This document shows positions 42,487-51,341 of a DNA stretch of 64,000 bases, piece after piece. A program made the translations under genes and the position numbers. Origin of the DNA: Pseudorhodobacter ferrugineus DSM 5888 (GTDB taxonomy: Bacteria > Pseudomonadota > Alphaproteobacteria > Rhodobacterales > Rhodobacteraceae); contig NZ_ATVN01000006.1 in NCBI RefSeq assembly GCF_000420745.1, positions 1 to 64,000 of the forward strand. The letters are read 5' to 3'. Numbering within the stretch: position 1 is the stretch's first letter; every line of letters begins with the position of its first letter. The notes under the pieces were generated by a model. The model ran no database searches. It worked only from the letters and a program-made list of their open reading frames with translations, and was not told the origin of the DNA.

Positions 42487-43863
42487 ATGCCCTTCATCTT
42501 GGGAAAGACAGCACGCGGCGGGGCGAAACGCTCCGCTGCGGCAGCGGGCGCATGTGCGGTCATCGCGCTCCTGTCAGGCTGCATGGATAACAACGGCCCT
42601 GGCGTGTCCATGTTCGGCGGCACCAACCCCTCTGACCCCGCCGCGATGGGGGCGGATACAAACGAAATGTCCTTGGCGGCAAGCGATCAGGCGGAACGCG
42701 GCGAAAACCGGTCTGCAATCATTGATGATCTTATCGCGCGCCGCTCGGTTATCCCCGCCAATGGCCCCTATGCGCAGGTCGCCACCGGCGTTTTGTCCGC
42801 AAACAAGGGCGCCGCCGCTGCCGAATTGCGCGTGGCAAGGCTGAAGGCCGAGGCGAAATCGAAAAACTGGCTCCCGTCTATCGGCCCGTCGATCAGCCTC
42901 ACGTCGCTGGGGACGCTGGCAGCATCCATTCTTGTGGAACAAGTGCTGTTCGACAACGGCAAACGCGGGGCCGAACGGGCCTTTGCCGCCGCCGATGTTG
43001 AAATCGCTGCCGTCGGCCTGTCGGATGAAATGAACACCCGTGTTTATGAAGGGCTAAGCTATTACATCACCGCCCAGCGCGCACAGGCACAAGCCGCAGT
43101 CGCCACCCGTGGCCTGACCCGCATGCAAGACTATGGCCGCATCATGGGTCTGCGCGTATCGGGCGGCCTGTCCGACCGGTCCGAAGAACGGGTGATACAG
43201 GCCAAAATTGCCGAAATGCAATCCGCTGGCACCGCCGATATGGAAACCGCAACCACCGCAATGGCCGAACTGAATGCGATGATGCAGGTTCCGATCAGCG
43301 GCCTATCCGGCCTGTCCAGCTTGAACCCGCATACAGGCCCATCCGAACCGCTGACCGTCCTACGGTCCAGTGGCGAAGGGCGGCGGTCGGTGGCCGAGGC
43401 CAAAATGGCCCGCGCCGGGTTTTTGCCCACGCTGTCCGCCAGCGGCAACCTTGGCAAAGGCGGCATGACCGGCGGGCTGAACATCAATACCGAAAACGGC
43501 ATCGGCTTTGGCACGGGTGCCAGCCTTCGGGCCATCAAGGCCAGCACACAGGCCGCCACGCAGCGCACCGAAAGCGCCCGTGACGATGCTCAGCGCAAGC
43601 TGGTGGCAATTGAACGCGACATTGCCACGCTGAAAGCACGCGAAGTCCAAGGCGCCACCGTTCTGGCCCAAACCGAGGCCAATCTGGATATGTTCACGCA
43701 GCAATACAAATTTGGTCGCCGCCCTTTGATGGAATTGGTCGGAATGTTCGAAACTTTTGCGGCGATGGAGCGTGAAAACGTTGCGCTTAAATATGACATT
43801 GCGCTATTAAATCTTCAAATTGCTAAAATTCGTGGCGTATTGGTGGACGGGGTTAAAATGTGA
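42487..43863 (+). CDS. TolC-family outer-membrane lipoprotein of the type I system
   Basis: 458 residues with a lipoprotein signal (ACAVIALLSGC, Cys near 36) instead of the signal-peptidase-I site of classic TolC. The rest is TolC-like helix-rich: repeated alpha-hairpins (VLSANKGAAAAELRVARLKAEAKSKNWLPSIG; AARTES-type coiled coils) and the end FGRRPLMELVGMFETFAAMERENVALKYDIALLNLQIAKIRG. It should form the outer-membrane duct for the adhesin. A 4-bp overlap (GTGA) couples it to the ABC exporter. Starts 15 bp behind the adhesin stop. Confidence 0.85.
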   Translation: MPFILGKTARGGAKRSAAAAGACAVIALLSGCMDNNGPGVSMFGGTNPSDPAAMGADTNEMSLAASDQAERGENRSAIIDDLIARRSVIPANGPYAQVATGVLSANKGAAAAELRVARLKAEAKSKNWLPSIGPSISLTSLGTLAASILVEQVLFDNGKRGAERAFAAADVEIAAVGLSDEMNTRVYEGLSYYITAQRAQAQAAVATRGLTRMQDYGRIMGLRVSGGLSDRSEERVIQAKIAEMQSAGTADMETATTAMAELNAMMQVPISGLSGLSSLNPHTGPSEPLTVLRSSGEGRRSVAEAKMARAGFLPTLSASGNLGKGGMTGGLNINTENGIGFGTGASLRAIKASTQAATQRTESARDDAQRKLVAIERDIATLKAREVQGATVLAQTEANLDMFTQQYKFGRRPLMELVGMFETFAAMERENVALKYDIALLNLQIAKIRGVLVDGVKM

Positions 43864-46079
43864 ACGACCGTGTGGTCGCCTTTGACATAAACGCCGATAG
43901 AAGTAACGCTTCTATCAGCCCGTCTGCACGGCCCACACCGTCCCAACGCCCCCATAAACCACGCCACACCAACCGCGCCATGACCCGCGCACAGCTTGCC
44001 TCGGTTTACGCAGGCTTGCTTGGGTCTGACATCGCCGCCGCTGATCTGCTTGAACACATCCAGATCGCGGCAGGCAGTGGCCAGCTTGGCCTTGATGAAA
44101 TGGCCGCCGCCCTGCGTGGTATGGGCCTGACTGCCAAGGTCGAAAAAGCGCCGAAAAATACCGAAGGCGCCTGGCCCGCGCTGGCCTTGATGAAATCAGA
44201 TCAGGTCGTGCTGGTGCTGGGTCAATCCCAAGACACGGTCGAGGTGTATGACACTACCTGCCCCGACAATCGCGCCGAAGTGCCGCTGGCCGATTTTACC
44301 TCAGTCTTTACCGGCAAGATTTTGCGCGCCCGTACCACGATGGCCGATCTTGAAACCCGCCATTCCGACAAGGCGGCGGCGACCCATTGGTTCTGGGGTG
44401 AATTTCCCCATTACCGCCGCCAATTGTTCGAAGTGGCCGCAGGCTCTGCCGTGGCGAACCTGCTGGCCGTTGCCGTGGCGCTGTTTTCCTTGCAGGTCTA
44501 TGACCGCGTGATCCCGCATAAATCCGAACCAACCCTGTGGGTGCTGGCCTTGGGCGCGGTCATCGCTGTGCTGCTCGAAGGCATCCTCAAAATGGCCCGC
44601 TCGGGCCTGATGGATGTCACGGGCCGCCGCATTGAACTGACCGTGCAATCGCGGTTAATGCACAAGCTGTTGGGCATGAAACAAACCCCCGGCATGCGCA
44701 ATCCCAGCCAAACCTTCAGCGCCATGCGCGAATTTTCCTCGGTGCGTGAATTTTTCACCGCTTCCACCATCGGCACAATGGCGGATATTCCGTTCATCCT
44801 GATCTTCCTGTTGCTGGTCGCCTCCATCGGTGGCAATCTGGTCTGGATTTTGGTGGTCGGCGGCATCTTGATGGTCGCGCCGGGGTTCTTTTTTCAGAAA
44901 AAGATGATTGCCCTGACCCAATCGACCCAAGGTGCGTCGATGCGCGCCTCTCGGCTGTTGTACGAGGCGGTGTATGAACAAGAAACCGTCGCCACCCAGC
45001 GCGGCGAAGACCGTGTGAAACGGATGTGGCAGGAACTTGTCACCCTTTCGGCGGTCAAATCCTCGGAACAGCGCCACCTGTCCTCGGCCCTGACCTATTG
45101 GGCCCAAGGCGTGCAGCAAGCGACCTATATCCTTGCCGTCGTCGGGGGCGCGTACCTCGTGTTTTCCGGCGATTTCACGATGGGTACGATCATCGCCATC
45201 GGCATCCTGACAGGCCGCACCCTTGGCCCCTTGGCGCAGCTTTCTGCCACCCTTGCGCGCTGGTCCAACACCAAGGCCGCACTTACCGGTCTTAACGCCA
45301 TCGCCAACGCCGAACAGGCCGAAGATACGGGTCGCAAATACCTGCGCCGCGACCGCCTGACCGGCACCTATGAACTGCGCGGCCTTGAATTTAAATATGA
45401 CGAAACCGCCTCTGCCACGGTCGAAATCAACGCCTGCAAAATCCCCGCAGGCCAGCACGTTGCCGTGCTTGGCACGAACGGGTCCGGCAAATCCACTTTC
45501 CTGCGCGTGTTGGCGGGCCTGTATGAACCCACCGCTGGCCGCATCATGCTAGACAATATCGACATGAGCCAAATCCACCCCCGCGACCTGCGCCGTGGCA
45601 TCGGCTATCTGGGCCAAGAGGTCCGGCTATTTTCCGGCACCATCCGCGACAACCTCAACCTCAGCCAATTGGAACGCGACGATGAGCGTCTGTTTGACGC
45701 GCTTGATTTCGCGGGCATGGGTCAGTTCATCCGCAACCACCCCCGCGGCCTCGACCTTGTAATCCGCGAACTGGGCGAAGGACTGTCCGTAGGCCAGCGC
45801 CAATCCATCGGCTGGGCCCGCATGTGGCTGCAAAACCCGCAAATCGTGCTGCTGGATGAACCCACCGCCGCCCTTGACCAAACGCTCGAGGCGACGCTGG
45901 TCAGCCGCCTCTCCACATGGCTTGAAGGGCGCACAGCGATCATCGCCACCCACCGCGTGCCCATCCTGCAACTGACCACCCGCACCCTGATCCTGCAAAA
46001 CGGCAAACTGGCCGTTGATGGCCCCCGAGAGGCGGTTTTGGCCCACCTGAACAAGGCCAACGCAGGGGGCGCGAAATGA
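43860..46079 (+). CDS. Type I secretion ABC exporter (LapB-type, degenerate C39 domain)
   Basis: 739 residues, GTG start inside the preceding stop. An N-terminal ~130-residue C39-like domain lacks the catalytic Cys, as in exporters for non-processed substrates such as LapB/HlyB. Then five to six membrane helices (about 190-455; FEVAAGSAVANLLAVAVALFSLQVYDRVIP at the first). The nucleotide domain has LGTNGSGKSTFLRVLAG (Walker A near 538), signature LSVGQRQ (near 642, Val for Gly), IVLLDEPTAALD (Walker B) and the switch His in ATHRVP. It drives ATP-powered export of the adhesin across both membranes together with its neighbours. Confidence 0.92.
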   Translation: MNDRVVAFDINADRSNASISPSARPTPSQRPHKPRHTNRAMTRAQLASVYAGLLGSDIAAADLLEHIQIAAGSGQLGLDEMAAALRGMGLTAKVEKAPKNTEGAWPALALMKSDQVVLVLGQSQDTVEVYDTTCPDNRAEVPLADFTSVFTGKILRARTTMADLETRHSDKAAATHWFWGEFPHYRRQLFEVAAGSAVANLLAVAVALFSLQVYDRVIPHKSEPTLWVLALGAVIAVLLEGILKMARSGLMDVTGRRIELTVQSRLMHKLLGMKQTPGMRNPSQTFSAMREFSSVREFFTASTIGTMADIPFILIFLLLVASIGGNLVWILVVGGILMVAPGFFFQKKMIALTQSTQGASMRASRLLYEAVYEQETVATQRGEDRVKRMWQELVTLSAVKSSEQRHLSSALTYWAQGVQQATYILAVVGGAYLVFSGDFTMGTIIAIGILTGRTLGPLAQLSATLARWSNTKAALTGLNAIANAEQAEDTGRKYLRRDRLTGTYELRGLEFKYDETASATVEINACKIPAGQHVAVLGTNGSGKSTFLRVLAGLYEPTAGRIMLDNIDMSQIHPRDLRRGIGYLGQEVRLFSGTIRDNLNLSQLERDDERLFDALDFAGMGQFIRNHPRGLDLVIRELGEGLSVGQRQSIGWARMWLQNPQIVLLDEPTAALDQTLEATLVSRLSTWLEGRTAIIATHRVPILQLTTRTLILQNGKLAVDGPREAVLAHLNKANAGGAK

Positions 46080-47254
46080 TGACCTCCTTCGATCACGGGC
46101 TGGACGAAAAGGCCGAAAAGCCCAGCCGCATGATCTGGATCATCTTTGGCGTGGTCGTGGTGTTTATCGTCTGGGCCGCCTTTGCATGGGTCGATGAAAT
46201 CGTCCGCGCGCCCGGTCAGGTCGTCTCCTCCTCGCGCCCGCAAATCATCCAAAACCTCGAAGGCGGCATTCTGGCGGAACTCAACGTGGCCGAAGGCGAT
46301 GTGGTCGAACCCGGCCAAACCCTCGCCCGCCTGTATGGCACGCAATACCAATCGGCGGTCGATGATCTGCGCGACCAAATCGCCGGCCACGAAATCCGCC
46401 GCAGCCGGCTTGAGGCCGAAATGGCCGGCATGCTGGAATTTGACCCCCCCGCCGATCTTGCCCAACGCCTGCCCGATATCGTGTCGTCCGAACGCGCCTT
46501 GCTGGCCGCCCGTCAGGGTGACTTTATCGCCCGCCGCGACGGTGCCAAACAGGTGCTGATACAGGCGCAAAAGGAACTCGACCTACTTGAAAACATGTAC
46601 AATCAGGAAATCGCCCCTTTGATCGAGGTGACAAAGGCGCGCCGCAGCTTTCGGGATGCCGAAAACCGCTATTCCGACACCACCACCCAAATGGAACTGG
46701 AACGCGCATCGGAATATTCCGACACGCTGAAAGAACTCACCTCGCTGCGCCAAAACCTGAAAGGTGCGGCTGATCAGCTGAACCGCACCATCCTGACCGC
46801 CCCCATGCGCGGCGTGGTCAACAAACTGTCCATCACCACCATCGGCGGCGTCGTGCGATCCGGCGAGGAGATCATGCAAATCGTACCGCTGGATGAGGAA
46901 ATGTTCATCGAGGCCAAGGTAAAACCCGCCAACATCGCCTCGGTCCGCCAAGGGCAGGAAGCCACGATTAAACTTTCCGCCTATGATTACACCATCTACG
47001 GCTCTTTGCAGGGCGAGGTCGTGCTGGTGTCTGCCGACACGTTCAAAGACGACCGCTCGCGCAATCCCGACGGCGACCCCCACTACAAAGTCACCCTGCG
47101 CGTTGACCTGAAACACCTCACCGAACGCCAAGCACGCATGGAAATACGCCCCGGTATGCAAGCCGAGGTAGAACTGCAAACCGGCGGCAAAACGATCCTG
47201 ACCTACCTCACCAAACCGCTGTATAAATCGCGTGAGGCACTGAGAGAGCGTTAA
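46076..47254 (+). CDS. HlyD-family type I secretion adaptor
   Basis: 392 residues, ATG overlapping the exporter stop by 4 bp. One N-terminal membrane helix (about 20-42, RMIWIIFGVVVVFIVWAAFAWVDE), then barrel-sandwich halves with QNLEGGILAELNVAEGDVVEPGQTLARL (lipoyl-like) around two long coiled-coil helices (about 95-230), and the beta-barrel part ending VLRVDL..RPGMQAEVELQTGGKTILTYLTKPL, the conserved HlyD closing motif. It bridges the ABC exporter to the TolC-type duct. Last gene of the four-gene unit; its end overlaps convergent pabB by 4 bp. Confidence 0.92.
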   Translation: MMTSFDHGLDEKAEKPSRMIWIIFGVVVVFIVWAAFAWVDEIVRAPGQVVSSSRPQIIQNLEGGILAELNVAEGDVVEPGQTLARLYGTQYQSAVDDLRDQIAGHEIRRSRLEAEMAGMLEFDPPADLAQRLPDIVSSERALLAARQGDFIARRDGAKQVLIQAQKELDLLENMYNQEIAPLIEVTKARRSFRDAENRYSDTTTQMELERASEYSDTLKELTSLRQNLKGAADQLNRTILTAPMRGVVNKLSITTIGGVVRSGEEIMQIVPLDEEMFIEAKVKPANIASVRQGQEATIKLSAYDYTIYGSLQGEVVLVSADTFKDDRSRNPDGDPHYKVTLRVDLKHLTERQARMEIRPGMQAEVELQTGGKTILTYLTKPLYKSREALRER

Positions 47255-48387
47255 TCCGTCAGGTTGGCATAGCGTGCTTTGATAATTGCCTCGGCATATT
47301 CGTCTTGCGCCATACTGTCATGAACAATCCCGCCGCCTACGTTCAACCGCACCGTACCATCGGCCTGACAGGCCAAGGTTCGGATCGCCACGTTAAACTG
47401 CATTGTGCCATCGGGTGCGATCCACCCGATAGATCCGCAATAGGCATCACGGGCCTGCGACTCTAGCGATCGGATAATTTGCATCGCACGGATTTTCGGC
47501 GCGCCGGTGATCGACCCGCATGGAAACAACGCGGCGAAAATGCCCTGCACCGTCACCGCTGGCAACAGTTGTGCCACGATCCGCGATGTCATCTGGTGCA
47601 GCGTAGCATAGGTTTCAATCGTGAACAGGTCCGGCACCTTCACGCTGCCAACCTCTGCCAAGCGGCTGATATCATTGCGCATCAAATCCACAATCATCAG
47701 GTTTTCCGCTTGATTTTTTTCCGATGTCTTCAGCCATTCGATATTGGCGGCATCTTGGGCATCCGTCTGGCCACGCGCCACGGTGCCCTTCATCGGCTTT
47801 GTCTCAATCTTGCCCGTGCCATCCACCTCAAAGAACAGCTCGGGCGACCGTGACAGCAACACCGGCCCGCCCAGATCGACAAACGCACCATACGGCACCG
47901 GCTGCTTGTCGCGCAGCTTTTGATACAGTGCCAAAGGCGCCCCCGAATACCGCGCCACCAGCGGAAAAGTCAGGTTGGCCTGATATATATCACCCGCCGC
48001 AATATACTCTTTCAACGGGCCAAAGGCCGCATCATAGGCAGCTTGGTCCCAAACCGCCTCGGGCGCAGTCAGGGTGGCAGGCGCGGACGGATCTTGTGGG
48101 TGCGATGCGACTGGCCCGTCAAACACCCCAAAATGCAGCAGCGGCATGGTTCTGTCGGCCGGAATAAGGTCGGCCAATTTGTGCGAAAACACATACCCCA
48201 ACTCATAGCTAGCATAGCCTGCCAGCCAGAACCCGTCTGCCTTGGCCTGTTCCATCGCGGCGAACGCGGCAGGCACCTCGGCAGGAGCATCCGCCCGAAT
48301 TATGAAACGCGGCGCCGAAAATGCTGTGCCACCCGCCAGTGGTCCGGTATCAAATATAACCTGATATTGGGCCGAACCGGGCTGCAT
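47251..48387 (-). CDS. pabB: Aminodeoxychorismate synthase component I
   Basis: 378 residues of the chorismate-binding family: KPMKGTVARG, ENLMIVDLMRNDISRLAEVGSV (catalytic Mg-binding helix), LHQMTSRI, and PCGSITGAPKIRAMQIIRSLE. It makes 4-amino-4-deoxychorismate for folate using ammonia from PabA or another glutaminase. The pabA/pabC genes are not in the window. The 378-residue length is shorter than E. coli PabB (453), typical of alphaproteobacterial forms lacking the N-terminal extension. It follows the Dabb-domain gene with only 2 bp between. Confidence 0.9.
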   Translation of the reverse strand: MQPGSAQYQVIFDTGPLAGGTAFSAPRFIIRADAPAEVPAAFAAMEQAKADGFWLAGYASYELGYVFSHKLADLIPADRTMPLLHFGVFDGPVASHPQDPSAPATLTAPEAVWDQAAYDAAFGPLKEYIAAGDIYQANLTFPLVARYSGAPLALYQKLRDKQPVPYGAFVDLGGPVLLSRSPELFFEVDGTGKIETKPMKGTVARGQTDAQDAANIEWLKTSEKNQAENLMIVDLMRNDISRLAEVGSVKVPDLFTIETYATLHQMTSRIVAQLLPAVTVQGIFAALFPCGSITGAPKIRAMQIIRSLESQARDAYCGSIGWIAPDGTMQFNVAIRTLACQADGTVRLNVGGGIVHDSMAQDEYAEAIIKARYANLTD

Positions 48388-48389
48388 AA

Positions 48390-48683
48390 TCAGAAATCCG
48401 CAGCAATCCGCAGATCCCGCAAGGGTCGCACGATATCAATAGATTGCTGATACAACGGGTGGGATTTATAGGCCGAAAGCGCATCCTGATTTGCAAACTC
48501 AGCATAAACAACAACATCAACTTCGCCCGACAACGCGTCATCACGGGTGTTGTTGCGGACCTCGAACACATCCGCATGCGGAATCTCGGCCAGCAATGAC
48601 AATCCCTCAATAATGCGCGAAACATCATCTTTGTTCTTTGCGCTGAAAAATACGACATGCCGGATGTTGGGGCGGGACGACAT
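48390..48683 (-). CDS. Stress-responsive Dabb-domain (dimeric alpha-beta barrel) protein
   Basis: 97 residues: NIRHVVFFSAKNKDDVSRIIEGLSLL at the start and VDVVVYAEFANQDALSAYKSHPLYQQSIDIVRPL, a typical Dabb / ferredoxin-like monooxygenase fold. Members act as small monooxygenases or scavengers; the function here is unknown. ATG at 48683 chosen, with GGAGAG six bases upstream; 10 more residues are possible from 48713. It shares a transcript with pabB. Confidence 0.8.
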   Translation of the reverse strand: MSSRPNIRHVVFFSAKNKDDVSRIIEGLSLLAEIPHADVFEVRNNTRDDALSGEVDVVVYAEFANQDALSAYKSHPLYQQSIDIVRPLRDLRIAADF

Positions 48684-48958
48684 TAAAAGCTCTCCGATTT
48701 CTCTATATAACAAGGGGCTCGCAGCAAGCTGGGTAACTGCCTTATATCAGCATTACAAGTATAGGCACCGCGAAACGCCGCGCTATTTGGCCGCGACTGC
48801 CCCGCGCAATCCAGATAGGGCACGCCCTTTGCGGGACCAGTACAAAAGCAGGTATGAAAAGCGCGGCAAAACCATAAACAATTCCGCGCAGGCCCTCCGG
48901 CGCCTCTCCATCTGGGTCGAGGGTCATCCAGACCCCGTACAAACCCTCACTGATTGTG
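48684..48958. other. Spacer with one weak open frame
   Basis: Together with the element at 48959-49029, the gap between the Dabb gene and the MATE gene is 348 bp. A minus-strand frame with TTG at 48942 or ATG at 48927 runs to 48742 and encodes about 60 residues with one hydrophobic helix (GIVYGFAALFIPAFVLV). Its beginning lies about 20-35 nt behind the CtrA-type box, so it could be a small membrane protein under that box, but the ribosome site is weak and I do not recognise it. No RNA gene was seen. Confidence 0.35.
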
Positions 48959-49029
48959 TTAAAATTAGGTTAACAAAAATAGAAATATTGTTTTATTTCA
49001 GATGCATAACTAAACGTCCGCGCGCGAAC
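48959..49029 (-). promoter_or_regulatory. Palindrome plus CtrA-type box (copy 2 of the two-part element)
   Basis: Reading the minus strand: GTTCGCGCGCGGAC (plus 49016-49029) directly behind the MATE-gene stop, exactly 42 nt, then TTAACCTAATTTTAA (plus 48959-48973), a perfect TTAA-N7-TTAA. The same parts, order and spacing occur at 1223-1293. TATTTTTG precedes the box in both. The intervening 42 nt are AT-rich but not conserved. What it regulates is open; a weak open frame follows in the same direction. Confidence 0.5.
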
Positions 49030-49031
49030 AT

Positions 49032-50426
49032 TTACCGTGCAAACAACCCGCCAATCACCTCACGCCCTACTTTTCGGGCCACTACCATCGCCAAAACCCA
49101 GCCCGAAATCACGGCCAAAGCCACCCCGAACCAAACCCCCCAAATATCAAAATCAAGCACCCGGACGAAAATCCAGACAAACAAAGCCACCGCGATCCCT
49201 TGCCGGTAAATCCCGATCCAAAGCGTCCAGATCGGCTTTTGCAGCGCCTGCAAAAACGAGTTGATTGAGAACAGCATCATATAGAACGGCAACACAAATC
49301 CATCGACATGCAGGTAACTCACCCCCACCCGAATGACCTCGGGATCATCGGTAAAAAACCCCATCGCCCATTCCCCACCAAACCATAAAACCGGGCAAGC
49401 CACGGCCATCATCGCGAACCCCAGTTTCCAGCAAAAGAACACCGCCGCACGCACCCGATCATGTTCCCCCGCCCCGAAATTCTGCGCCGCAATCGGCAGC
49501 AAAGCCCCCGTCATTCCCAATACAGGCAGCAACATAATCTGCTCCACCCGCAACGCGATCCCGTAGGCAGCCACAGCCGAACCGCCAAATCCTTTTAGAT
49601 AAAACTGGATCACAAAGCCGGTCAAAAACATCACCGCTATGGACAGGCTGGTCGGCAGCATCTGCCGTAAAATCGTAGCATAGGTGGCCCAATCCGGAGC
49701 AAATTCGGGCATTGAGAGGCCCTTCATGATTTTGCGACCAAACAACCGATACAGAATATAAACCATCACCCCGGTCTGACTGACCACGGTCGAGGCGGCG
49801 ATCCCGTTGAACCCCATGCCCTGCACCAGCCCCGGCATGCCATAAATAAACAACGGGTTCAGTCCGACATTGGCGAAAAACGCGACCACAAGCGCACGCT
49901 GCATCGATTTGGTGTCACCCCGTGCCTGCAAAACCCCATTGCCTGCATAGGCCATCAAGAACCCCGGCAAGGCCAAGATCAGCCAGATGAAATAGCTGGT
50001 CCCTGCATCGCGGTACTCGCCCGGCTCCGACACCAGCGCAATAAGCGCCGGCCCCAGCCAAACTGCGATGATCATCAAAATAACCGTCAACAACGCCCCC
50101 AGCCCCATACCTTGAACGGCCAATTTGCGGGCCTGATTTTCATCTTTGGCACCTTTGGCCTTGCCAACAAGCGCGCCCATCGCGGCGCCAAGGCCAAAAC
50201 CCACGGCCATATTGATAAAGAATGCTTGAAATCCTACGGCCAAACCTGCCTGCGCCTGGGTAGAGATCTGGCCAGCAAAATACACGTCCACCACGTTATA
50301 CAGCGTGGAAAACAACATCCCTACGGCCGCAGGCAATGCCAAAGCCCGAAAGTGCCCAGCCATAGACCCTTGCGTCAGATCCCGATCAAGCTTTGCGCCA
50401 TCGGCCACAACAGACTCTCTTTCCAA
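49032..50426 (-). CDS. MATE-family efflux transporter
   Basis: 464 residues, 12 membrane helices in two six-helix halves of the multidrug and toxin extrusion family: MAGHFRALALPAAVGMLFSTLYNVVDVYFAGQ at the start and ALRVEQIMLLPVLGMTGALLPIAAQNFGAG at the second-half conserved block. It exchanges cations for drugs or metabolites; the substrate cannot be told. A TTG at 50426 has GGAG close upstream; a GTG six codons later is also possible. Its stop lies 3 bp from copy 2 of the palindrome/CtrA element. Confidence 0.88.
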   Translation of the reverse strand: MERESVVADGAKLDRDLTQGSMAGHFRALALPAAVGMLFSTLYNVVDVYFAGQISTQAQAGLAVGFQAFFINMAVGFGLGAAMGALVGKAKGAKDENQARKLAVQGMGLGALLTVILMIIAVWLGPALIALVSEPGEYRDAGTSYFIWLILALPGFLMAYAGNGVLQARGDTKSMQRALVVAFFANVGLNPLFIYGMPGLVQGMGFNGIAASTVVSQTGVMVYILYRLFGRKIMKGLSMPEFAPDWATYATILRQMLPTSLSIAVMFLTGFVIQFYLKGFGGSAVAAYGIALRVEQIMLLPVLGMTGALLPIAAQNFGAGEHDRVRAAVFFCWKLGFAMMAVACPVLWFGGEWAMGFFTDDPEVIRVGVSYLHVDGFVLPFYMMLFSINSFLQALQKPIWTLWIGIYRQGIAVALFVWIFVRVLDFDIWGVWFGVALAVISGWVLAMVVARKVGREVIGGLFAR

Positions 50427-50501
50427 TCCGCTCCGTCGCGAATTTCCCGGTATCTAGCCCAAAGTGGCGCAATAGCGAACCCGCCATGAAAACGGTAACA
50501 T

Positions 50502-51257
50502 TTACCGGATCCGCGCATCAGGAGTTGGCAACAGCGCAACCCGACCATCATCGCCCAATACCGAAACATCGCGCCCTTCAATTGCCACAGCCGTCAACGG
50601 CCCACCATACGCGGCAGAACTGTCAATATTCACGCGGTTGCCATAGTTCACAGCCGTATCAAGGGCCGTATGGCCGTGGACAACCAACCAAGGAAACGCG
50701 CCGCGATAGTCCAAAAAACCGTCGCGGATCCAGCACAGATCATCCTCGGTTTGGTCCGTGACCACAATGCCGGGGCGAACACCGGCATGTACAAACATCG
50801 CATCCCCGTATGCGAAACAGGTCGGGCGGCTGGACAGAAAGGCGCGATGCGCGGCGGGCACGGCGGCGACAGCCTCGGCATGAACCGGGGCCAAGGGGCG
50901 ATCACCAGCGTTGGCTACACCGTATGAGGCCAGGGTCGTACTGCCGCCGATACGGGGGTGTAAGTAGGAATATTCGACGCGCAGGCCAGGGTCTTGGGCG
51001 TGTGGGTCATCCAAAAAAAGGGTGAGCATGCGATCGTGATTGCCCTTGAGGACGATCCAGTTTTCACCTGCTGCAATGCCCTGCGCAAGGTAGTCGATCA
51101 CGCCACGGCTGTCGGGACCGCGGTCGCATAGGTCACCGATATGAATGATCGGAGCATCGGTATCGCCACATCTGGTTTTGTCGGCAGCTATGCGGGCATG
51201 GGCGGCGATCAAAAGGTCAAGATGGCCGTGAATATCGCCTATGGCATAGCTTCGCAT
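50502..51257 (-). CDS. Metallophosphoesterase (bis-tetraphosphatase / PP2A-like)
   Basis: 251 residues of the calcineurin-like phosphoesterase superfamily: AIGDIHGHLDLL (GD-x-H, about 5-16), IHIGDLCDRGPDSRGVIDYL (GDxxDRG), LKGNHDRML (GNHD) and LVVHGHTALDTAV (GH near 197), with NIDSSAAYGGPLTAVAI at the end. This set is typical of prokaryotic serine/threonine phosphatases and diadenosine tetraphosphatases (PrpA/ApaH-like). The substrate is not decidable by eye. Monocistronic behind serA, with a GC-hairpin and 22-nt repeat in the gap. Confidence 0.85.
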   Translation of the reverse strand: MRSYAIGDIHGHLDLLIAAHARIAADKTRCGDTDAPIIHIGDLCDRGPDSRGVIDYLAQGIAAGENWIVLKGNHDRMLTLFLDDPHAQDPGLRVEYSYLHPRIGGSTTLASYGVANAGDRPLAPVHAEAVAAVPAAHRAFLSSRPTCFAYGDAMFVHAGVRPGIVVTDQTEDDLCWIRDGFLDYRGAFPWLVVHGHTALDTAVNYGNRVNIDSSAAYGGPLTAVAIEGRDVSVLGDDGRVALLPTPDARIR

Positions 51258-51281
51258 TGCAGGTCTTTCTTTGTGGAAAGG

Positions 51282-51332
51282 CCGGAGGGCGCTGCCCCCC
51301 GGACCCCCCGGAGTATTTTTACAAAGATGAAA
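51282..51332 (+). repeat. GC-hairpin plus gene-end 22-nt repeat, copy 3
   Basis: The 22-nt repeat GAGTATTTTT then ACAAAGATGAAA (51311-51332) lies nine bases from the serA stop. Next to it is a GC hairpin, CCGGAGGGC-GCT-GCCCCCCGG (51282-51302, one A.C mismatch), and a C-rich run. Seen from serA, the order is stop, repeat, GC hairpin. Confidence 0.55.
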
Positions 51333-51341
51333 TTAGCGTGA

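Noticed and set aside
48742-48942. Small membrane-protein frame downstream of CtrA-type box copy 2
   Set aside because: Weak start and ribosome site and no recognised family; mentioned only in the spacer entry and not called as a gene.
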